NCBI GenBank assembly: GCA_021779205.1
Contig: JAJYBE010000031.1
Span: forward strand, 1-10,077
Origin: a bacterium
GTDB taxonomy: Bacteria; Patescibacteriota; Minisyncoccia; Moranbacterales; UBA2206
DNA: 10,077 nt
Direction: 5' to 3'
Part shown: positions 5,243-10,077 of the stretch, piece after piece
How positions within the stretch are numbered: position 1 is the stretch's first letter
Layout: each line of letters opens with the position of its first letter
Program-made: the position numbers and the translations under genes
Notes under the pieces: generated by a model
The model's database searches: none
Seen by the model: only the letters and a program-made list of their open reading frames with translations
What the model was told of the DNA's origin: nothing

Positions 5243-7399
5243 TTGGAAAGCCAAAGAAGAACAATTATTCTAAAGAAAGACGAGAGTTACTTTTTAGTTA
5301 TTTTAGAAAAAGACAATACGCATATATTTGAAGATGAAAGATATTTAATACCAAGAACTGGGGATGAAATTATTCACAAAATGTATTTTAAACAACAAAT
5401 AAATGTTTTTAGACAACTCCCTCGTTTTGGGTTTCCCTATAAAATAAATAAGGATCAGGGCTTGATAGTTGATGGCTTTAGAAACTTTAATGAGAATAAA
5501 TTCAAAAAAAGAGAAGAAAAGTATGCATTAACAGACGAGTTGCTTTTTATTAAAGATGAATTTGATTTATTTCAATTATCCAAAGAAAAAGGTGATGTTT
5601 TTAATAAAGAAAAGTTAATTAAGCTAATTAACTATTATAAAAAAATCATTGAGGTTGATTATAAAGAAGTTTTTGATGTAAAAAATATTTTAGAAAAAGA
5701 ATATTCTGAACTAAACAAGTTTTATCAGGATTTTGAAAATTCAGCTTATGAATTAACATTTAAAGAAATATCTAAAAATATCTTAGATGATCTAGTTAAG
5801 AGAAAAAAAATTTATTTGTTTAATATTTATAATAAAGACTTTTCAGACAAATCTTCAGGAAGAAAAAACTTACACACACTCTATTTTCAATCTTTGTTTA
5901 GTGCTGAAAACGTCAATGGAGAAAAATCTTTTCAATTGGGGGCTAACGCGGAAATTTTTTATCGCCCAAGGACTAAAGATTTAAAAAAAGAAAAAATAAT
6001 CACAAAAGAAAATAATATTATTCTAGAGAAAGATGATAAAGCTCTTCATAAAAAAAGATATGCGGAAGATAAAGTTTTTTTTCATTGTCCCATAAAGTTA
6101 AATGCGGGTATGGATGTTGTAGGAAAAGGGTACGATGTAAAATTTAATCGTAGTTTAAATGAATTTTTAGCCAATAATCCATCAGTAAATATTATTGGCG
6201 TTGATCGTGGAGAAAAGCATTTAGCATATTATTCGGTTATAAATCAAAAGGAGGAAACTTTGGAGAGTGGGAGTTTGAATTTTGTGGGAAAAGGAGGTGA
6301 TGGAGAGGCGGTTGATTATCATGAAAAATTAGAAAAGAAAGCAGATGAAAGGGAGCAAGCAAGAAAGGATTGGCAAACAGTCGAGGGAATTAAGGATTTG
6401 AAAAAAGGCTACATTTCTCAGGTTGTGCGAAAACTAGCTGATTTAGCCATAAAGCATAATGCAATTATTGTGTTTGAAGATTTGAATATGCGCTTCAAAC
6501 AAATTCGTGGTGGAATCGAAAAAAGTATTTACCAGCAACTGGAAAAAGCTTTGATTGAAAAATTAAATTTTCTGGTGGATAAAAATGAAATTGATGTAAA
6601 AAAGGCTGGTCATTTATTGAAAGCATATCAATTATCCGCGCCATTCACGACTTTTAAAGAAATGGGAAAGCAAACAGGAATCATTTTTTATACACAGGCA
6701 AGTTATACTTCAAAAATCGATCCGGTAACAGGTTGGCGACCAAATTTATATTTGAAATATTCTAATGCGGAAAAAGCCAAAAAGGAAATTCTGAAATTCA
6801 ATAGGATTGAATTTGTGAATAATAGGTTTGAATTCACCTATGATTTAGTTAACTTCTTTGATGACAAAAAGGTGAGGTTTCCCAAAAAAACAAAATGGAC
6901 AGTTTGCTCTTGTGTTGAGCGATTTTATTGGAATAGAAAGTTAAACAATAATAAAGGCGGATATGCGTATTATGAAAATTTAACAGGAGCACTCCAGGAG
7001 CTATTTGGAGGAGTGAAAATTAACGCTGATGAAAATATCCTAGGGCAAATTCGAAATATTGAAACCAAAGGGAATGAGAAGTTCTTTAGTGATTTTATGT
7101 TTCTTTTTAAATTACTTTGCCAGATTAGAAATACGGATGAAAAAGCCAAAGATTTGGATAAACAAGATTTCATTCTTTCTCCAGTTGCGCCATTTTTTGA
7201 TAGCCGAAAGGAAAATGGAAAAAAATTACCAAAAAATGGCGATGATAATGGAGCCTATAATATTGCTAGAAAAGGGGTTGTTCTTTTGAAGAGAATTTCG
7301 CAATGGAAGGATAGGAATGAGAAAGAAAAATATCCTGATTTATTTATCTCTAATCAAAACTGGGATGATTTTGTGCAAAAAAATAATTTAAGTGATTAG
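5243..7399 (+). CDS. cas12a: Cas12a C-terminal fragment: PI, WED-III, RuvC and Nuc domains
   Basis: A 718-residue frame that would begin at TTG 5243, with AGGA at 5232-5235 spaced 7 nt upstream as a plausible ribosome binding site. Local numbering is used; add 612 for full-length numbers. The WED-III signature Y-L-F-N-I-Y-N-K-D-F-S-D-K-S-S-G is at 191-206 and A-E-I-F-Y-R at 236-241. RuvC-I I-I-G-V-D-R-G-E-K-H-L-A-Y-Y has Asp321. The bridge helix includes G-Y-I-S-Q-V-V-R-K (389-397). RuvC-II V-F-E-D-L-N has Glu412. The Nuc segment C-Q-I-R-N has Arg629. RuvC-III P-K-N-G-D-D-N-G-A-Y-N-I-A-R-K-G has Asp667. All residues for R-loop-dependent DNA cleavage are therefore retained. The frame ends 23 nt before the terminator-like hairpin. 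It is probably inactive without the N-terminal half; assembly of the two chains is speculative. Confidence 0.85.
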   Translation: MESQRRTIILKKDESYFLVILEKDNTHIFEDERYLIPRTGDEIIHKMYFKQQINVFRQLPRFGFPYKINKDQGLIVDGFRNFNENKFKKREEKYALTDELLFIKDEFDLFQLSKEKGDVFNKEKLIKLINYYKKIIEVDYKEVFDVKNILEKEYSELNKFYQDFENSAYELTFKEISKNILDDLVKRKKIYLFNIYNKDFSDKSSGRKNLHTLYFQSLFSAENVNGEKSFQLGANAEIFYRPRTKDLKKEKIITKENNIILEKDDKALHKKRYAEDKVFFHCPIKLNAGMDVVGKGYDVKFNRSLNEFLANNPSVNIIGVDRGEKHLAYYSVINQKEETLESGSLNFVGKGGDGEAVDYHEKLEKKADEREQARKDWQTVEGIKDLKKGYISQVVRKLADLAIKHNAIIVFEDLNMRFKQIRGGIEKSIYQQLEKALIEKLNFLVDKNEIDVKKAGHLLKAYQLSAPFTTFKEMGKQTGIIFYTQASYTSKIDPVTGWRPNLYLKYSNAEKAKKEILKFNRIEFVNNRFEFTYDLVNFFDDKKVRFPKKTKWTVCSCVERFYWNRKLNNNKGGYAYYENLTGALQELFGGVKINADENILGQIRNIETKGNEKFFSDFMFLFKLLCQIRNTDEKAKDLDKQDFILSPVAPFFDSRKENGKKLPKNGDDNGAYNIARKGVVLLKRISQWKDRNEKEKYPDLFISNQNWDDFVQKNNLSD

Positions 7400-7422
7400 G
7401 TTTTAAAAAATCTTTTCTTGAC

Positions 7423-7457
7423 AAAAACAGCCCGCCATGCTACGGTAGGCTGTTTTT
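7423..7457 (+). terminator. Rho-independent terminator-like hairpin between cas12a and cas4
   Basis: Perfect 10-bp arms, AAAAACAGCC (7423-7432) and GGCTGTTTTT (7448-7457), enclose a 15-nt loop, and the 3' arm ends in a T-run. The A-run on the 5' side makes it potentially bidirectional. It sits 23 nt after the cas12a stop and 16 nt before the cas4 ATG, so it would separate effector from adaptation-gene transcription or reduce readthrough. A TTGACA at 7418-7423 overlaps its 5' edge; the best hexamer 17 nt further on is TACGGT, so a cas4 promoter here is unproven. Confidence 0.75.
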
Positions 7458-7473
7458 AATTTGAGCTAATACT

Positions 7474-8019
7474 ATGGAAAACTATATTCCAATCTCAAAA
7501 CTCAATGACTTTATTTTTTGTCCAATGTCGCTCTATTTTCATTCTTTTTATGAAAATTATAATCAAAAGCTCTATCATGAAAAGCCCCAGGCGGAAGGCA
7601 AGATGAAACATGAAAATATCGATACGGGAAAATATTCCACTGCCAAAAGATATTTGCAAGCCCTGCCGGTCTATTCGCAAAAATACAATTTGATGGGGAA
7701 AATCGACATCTATGATCGAGAAGAAAAAAGCTTGATTGAACGCAAAAATAAAATCAAAAAAATCTATGACGGCTATCGTTTTCAACTTTGGGCGCAAATG
7801 CTTTGTTTGGAAGAAATGGGCTTTGAAATAAAGAAATTATTTATCCATTCATTGTCTGATAATAAACGCTATGAAATCGAAAAGCCTAGTGGACAAAACG
7901 AATTTTGGCTTTCTCAAAATATTGAAAAAATGAATAATTTTGATTTGCTTAATTTTAATCGCAATGCCAATCCTAATAAATGTACTCAGTGCATCTATCG
8001 GGAATTGTGCAATCAATAA
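7474..8019 (+). CDS. cas4: Cas4, CRISPR adaptation exonuclease
   Basis: A 181-residue Cas4, compact as usual for type V-A. It trims prespacer ends and helps select PAM-bearing, correctly oriented prespacers for Cas1-Cas2. Visible features in order: F-I-F-C-P-M-S-L-Y with Cys16; His46; G-K-I-D with Asp78; L-I-E-R-K-N-K with Glu89 and Lys91, the catalytic E-x-K of the PD-(D/E)XK fold; Y-R-F-Q-L-W-A-Q (Gln104, Gln108), the RecB-type motif; and C-T-Q-C-I-Y-R-E-L-C with Cys170, Cys173 and Cys179, which with Cys16 would ligate a 4Fe-4S cluster. All key residues are present, so it looks intact. It is followed by cas1 after 7 nt, so cas4-cas1-cas2 form one operon. No clear Shine-Dalgarno precedes the ATG. 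Confidence 0.93.
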   Translation: MENYIPISKLNDFIFCPMSLYFHSFYENYNQKLYHEKPQAEGKMKHENIDTGKYSTAKRYLQALPVYSQKYNLMGKIDIYDREEKSLIERKNKIKKIYDGYRFQLWAQMLCLEEMGFEIKKLFIHSLSDNKRYEIEKPSGQNEFWLSQNIEKMNNFDLLNFNRNANPNKCTQCIYRELCNQ

Positions 8020-8026
8020 TTTTTTT

Positions 8027-8980
8027 ATGATGTCACTGCCTGATTTTCAAGAAAAGCAAATTTTGTTTATTGAAGCGCGTTATGGCGTGGAAAACGCCTT
8101 GCAATTTCAAAATGACAATATCCTCTACAAAAAAGATGGACAAAATACAAACAGACTTTCCTGTTTTAAGGTTTTTGCTATTTTTATTATCGGTAATTTT
8201 ACAATGACCAGTTCATTGGTCAAAAAGTGCAAGCAATATGGAATTTCGCTTTTTCTTTTGAGTGATAATTTTTTGACTTATGCGGAGATATCTTCCGGAT
8301 TGGAAAGTAACTTTATTTTGCGTGATAAACAATATAAATTCGATAAAGAATTTGAGATTGCTAAAATTTTAGTATTAAATAAAGTTTCTAATCAAATTCA
8401 CTTACTCAAGGAGCGGAATAAATTCGTAAATGAAGATGCGGAAATCGTGGAGGCGAAAAGAAAAATTGAAAATGCCAAAGATGAAAAGGGGCTTTTAGGC
8501 ATCGAAGGAAATTATAGCAAGGATTTTTTTAGCGAGTATTTCAAGATGATGAAATGGATCAGAAGGATGCCAAGAACGAAATTTGATATCAATAATGTTC
8601 TTTTGGATATTGGGTATACTTTTTTATTCAACTTTATGGATGCGCTCTTGCGTCTTTACGGTTTTGATGTGTATAAAGGTTTTTATCATAAATTATTTTT
8701 CCAAAGAAAATCATTGGCGTGCGATGTGATGGAGCCGTTTCGTTGCCTTATTGACCGGCAACTTCTCAAGGCGCACAATCTTGGACAAATCAATAGGCAG
8801 GATTTTAAATATGAAAATGGAAAGTATGCCCTAGATTTCGATTCTCAAAAAAAATATGTAAAATTTTTTTTGGAAGCGCTTATGGAAAACAAGGAAGTAA
8901 TGTTTAATTACACGCGGGATTTTTATCGTTTCTTTGTGATGGAAGGAAGGGATTTTCCTGTATTTTTAATCAAGAAATGA
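8027..8980 (+). CDS. cas1: Cas1, CRISPR integrase
   Basis: A 317-residue Cas1, the metal-dependent integrase that joins prespacers to the leader-proximal repeat, acting with Cas2. The ATG at 8027 (M-M-S-L-P-D-F-Q-E-K-Q-I-L-F-I) was chosen because Cas1 homology begins there. The frame extends upstream to 7940, but that would overlap the end of cas4 and add 29 unrelated residues; the ATG at 8030 is equally possible. An N-terminal beta domain is followed by the helical catalytic domain with Glu160 (L-L-G-I-E-G-N-Y), His221 (G-F-Y-H-K-L-F-F) and Asp233/Glu236 (S-L-A-C-D-V-M-E-P-F-R), the expected E-H-D/E metal site. It appears intact. It ends in TGA, showing TGA works as a stop in this genome. 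cas2 follows after 15 nt. Confidence 0.95.
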   Translation: MMSLPDFQEKQILFIEARYGVENALQFQNDNILYKKDGQNTNRLSCFKVFAIFIIGNFTMTSSLVKKCKQYGISLFLLSDNFLTYAEISSGLESNFILRDKQYKFDKEFEIAKILVLNKVSNQIHLLKERNKFVNEDAEIVEAKRKIENAKDEKGLLGIEGNYSKDFFSEYFKMMKWIRRMPRTKFDINNVLLDIGYTFLFNFMDALLRLYGFDVYKGFYHKLFFQRKSLACDVMEPFRCLIDRQLLKAHNLGQINRQDFKYENGKYALDFDSQKKYVKFFLEALMENKEVMFNYTRDFYRFFVMEGRDFPVFLIKK

Positions 8981-8995
8981 TTTGAACCAAAAAAT

Positions 8996-9277
8996 ATGTT
9001 TATTGTTTCCTATGATATTGAAAATGACAAGACGAGGACTAAGTTTTCCAAACTTCTCAAGCAATATGGCAGGCGATTGCAATACAGTGTTTTTGAAATA
9101 AAAAATAGTCAGAGAATTTTGGAAATCATCAAATCCGAAGTGGAGCATCGGTTCAGAAAGGTCTTTACAAACAATGACAGTGTGATAATATATGGAATAT
9201 GCGATGGATGCGAGAAGAAAATTATTCGCTATGGACATCCGGTGCAAGAAGAGCAATCAGTTGTTTTTTTCGGTTAA
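8996..9277 (+). CDS. cas2: Cas2, CRISPR adaptation subunit
   Basis: A 93-residue Cas2, the ferredoxin-fold dimer that bridges two Cas1 dimers in the integration complex. The first strand M-F-I-V-S-Y-D-I carries the conserved Asp7. It is followed by N-D-K-T-R-T-K-F-S-K-L-L-K-Q-Y-G-R-R-L-Q-Y and S-V-F-E-I, hallmark Cas2 segments, and the hydrophobic strand D-S-V-I-I-Y-G-I-C lies near residues 61-69. Length and residue pattern are normal. It is the last gene before the array and completes the cas4-cas1-cas2 operon. No Shine-Dalgarno is evident before the ATG, so coupling with cas1 is likely. Confidence 0.94.
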   Translation: MFIVSYDIENDKTRTKFSKLLKQYGRRLQYSVFEIKNSQRILEIIKSEVEHRFRKVFTNNDSVIIYGICDGCEKKIIRYGHPVQEEQSVVFFG

Positions 9278-9460
9278 GCAAGAACTTTAAAAAGTCAAAT
9301 AAAGGTGTAAATCTTTATGCGGGTATTAAATTAGACATTATATTTTATTATGCAAAACCTCAGTCTTTATAAAACTGAAAAAGCTTATCTGAGCCAAAAA
9401 GTCGTAGCTAGCCCTTGGGCGCTATTTGTATCTTTTTGGCTTAGATTAAACATTTCGAGA
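9278..9460 (+). promoter_or_regulatory. CRISPR leader
   Basis: These 183 nt between the cas2 stop and the first repeat are AT-rich and hold no credible gene. Promoter-like hexamers include TATATT (9339-9344), TATTAT (9346-9351) and TATAAA (9368-9373), none with a convincing -35. Short inverted repeats (ATAAAG at 9299-9304 with CTTTAT at 9313-9318) precede a much longer hairpin at 9387-9446. Orientation is supported by the array: the repeat hairpin lies at the repeat's 3' end, so transcription from this side gives handle-spacer crRNAs. Spacer acquisition is expected at the 9461 end. Confidence 0.75.
9387..9446 (+). repeat. Long imperfect inverted repeat (structured hairpin) in the CRISPR leader
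   Basis: Left arm ATCTGAGCCAAAAAG (9387-9401) pairs with right arm CTTTTTGGCTTAGAT (9432-9446): 15 consecutive pairs, one a G-U wobble. The 30-nt apical part folds again: TAGC 9405-9408 with GCTA 9421-9424, and GCCC 9411-9414 with GGGC 9417-9420, with a 2-nt bulge. The element ends 14 nt before repeat 1. No T-run follows the right arm, so it is not a standard terminator. Confidence 0.7.
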
Positions 9461-10077
9461 GTCTGATACCAATATAAGATTTCTACTTTCGTAGATCTGA
9501 AATGGGAAACACCGTTATTTGTGTGTCTGATACCAATATAAGATTTCTACTTTCGTAGATTATGTAATTTTGAAAATCGTGTTTGCCAGTCTGATACCAA
9601 TATAAGATTTCTACTTTCGTAGATACACGCTCAATGGCTTCTTCGACTTCGTGTCTGATACCAATATAAGATTTCTACTTTCGTAGATCAAGTTCAAAAT
9701 CCTTGATTTCTTGAATGTCTGATACCAATATAAGATTTCTACTTTCGTAGATTTGAATTCTTTGTCAAGCGCATAAAGTGTCTGATACCAATATAAGATT
9801 TCTACTTTCGTAGATCAACACCCATTGTGCCATAAATAGGAGGTCTGATACCAATATAAGATTTCTACTTTCGTAGATCATTCAGGCGCCTTTCAATTTG
9901 TCCGTGTCTGATACCAATATAAGATTTCTACTTTCGTAGATCAGTATAAGTAAGCACGATAAAGAATAGTCTGATACCAATATAAGATTTCTACTTTCGT
10001 AGATGCATACCTGACGAAGTCGGAGAAACATCGTCTGATACCAATATAAGATTTCTACTTTCGTAGATGCATACCTG
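9461..10077 (+). CRISPR. Type V-A CRISPR array, 10 repeats, truncated by the window end
   Basis: Ten identical 36-nt repeats start at 9461, 9525, 9589, 9653, 9717, 9780, 9843, 9906, 9969 and 10033. The repeat begins GTCTGATACC and ends TTTCTACTTTCGTAGAT, containing the Cas12a hairpin TCTAC-TTTC-GTAGA. This is the handle that Cas12a recognises and cuts 5' of. The nine complete spacers are 28, 28, 28, 28, 27, 27, 27, 27 and 28 nt. A tenth spacer is cut off after 9 nt at 10069-10077. No repeat shows degeneration, so the terminal repeat is probably not reached. The visible start of spacer 10 equals the start of spacer 9. Confidence 0.98.

Larger units (their letters stand above)
3407..7399 (+). 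pseudogene. cas12a: cas12a (cpf1), type V-A effector, interrupted by one in-frame amber codon
   Basis: Read through the stop at 5231-5233, this is one continuous frame of about 1,330 codons, within the usual Cas12a range of 1,200-1,330 residues. It carries the full order of the family: WED-I and REC lobe, WED-II/PI, WED-III, RuvC-I, bridge helix, RuvC-II, Nuc, RuvC-III. Apart from the TAG there is no frameshift or deletion, and both flanks fit the family motif (A-K-G, then D-R-D-L-E, around the missing Trp), so a single-base TGG to TAG change is the simplest history. The true terminator at 7397-7399 is also TAG, which argues against organism-wide amber recoding. 'Pseudogene' is the cautious label; a two-chain or readthrough protein is possible. 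The two halves are described separately. Confidence 0.85.

Noticed and set aside
7940..8026. Longer Cas1 starting inside cas4
   Set aside because: Those 29 codons overlap cas4 in another frame, and family homology begins at the ATG at 8027.
9387..9446. A CreTA-like toxin/antitoxin with a degenerate repeat in the leader
   Set aside because: The loop contains GTCGTAGCT, which partly resembles the repeat's 3' end, but the matching TCTAC stem half is missing and no small toxin frame is visible.
9644..10022. Complementarity between spacer 3 (CGACTTCGT) and spacer 9 (ACGAAGTCG)
   Set aside because: Nine complementary bases among the many pairs of spacers is compatible with chance.

Overview
The window is AT-rich DNA from what is most likely a Candidate Phyla Radiation (Patescibacteria) bacterium. 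The base composition, tight gene packing, the HI0933-type flavoprotein, the DUF2062 protein and a type V-A CRISPR locus fit that group. The lineage call is inference; no rRNA or marker gene is present. TAA, TAG and TGA all end recognisable genes here (TGA ends cas1, TAG ends the second cas12a reading frame), so no stop-codon recoding is evident.

Left part (1-3275), ordinary chromosomal genes. The tail of a membrane protein (2-112) is followed by a small three-helix membrane protein (159-446) and a HI0933/BaiN-type flavoprotein (453-1709), all on the + strand. Convergent to these on the - strand is a two-gene unit: a RecB/Cas4-like PD-(D/E)XK nuclease with a four-cysteine Fe-S signature (2151-3275), coupled by a TAATG overlap to a DUF2062 membrane protein (1702-2151). 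The nuclease gene has an extended -10 promoter that faces away from the CRISPR locus.

Right part (3343-10077), a type V-A CRISPR-Cas locus in canonical order: promoter, cas12a, terminator-like hairpin, cas4, cas1, cas2, leader, CRISPR array. The array holds 10 identical 36-nt repeats and runs off the window end. Cas4-Cas1-Cas2 would acquire spacers. Cas12a would process the pre-crRNA, whose repeat carries the typical TCTAC/GTAGA hairpin, and cut DNA with its RuvC/Nuc active site.

The main oddity is that cas12a is split. A single in-frame TAG at 5231-5233 replaces the family-conserved Trp of the G-W-D motif beside the PAM-contacting residues. Both halves remain open in one frame (608 + 718 codons, about 1,330 in all) and every nuclease residue is retained. 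An AGGA plus TTG just after the stop could allow a second chain to start. This could be a very recent null mutation, a sequencing or consensus error, a readthrough site or a genuine two-chain Cas12a. Other points of interest are a 60-nt, 15-bp-stem hairpin in the leader, a possible spacer duplication at the window edge, and replacements at known PAM-contact positions.
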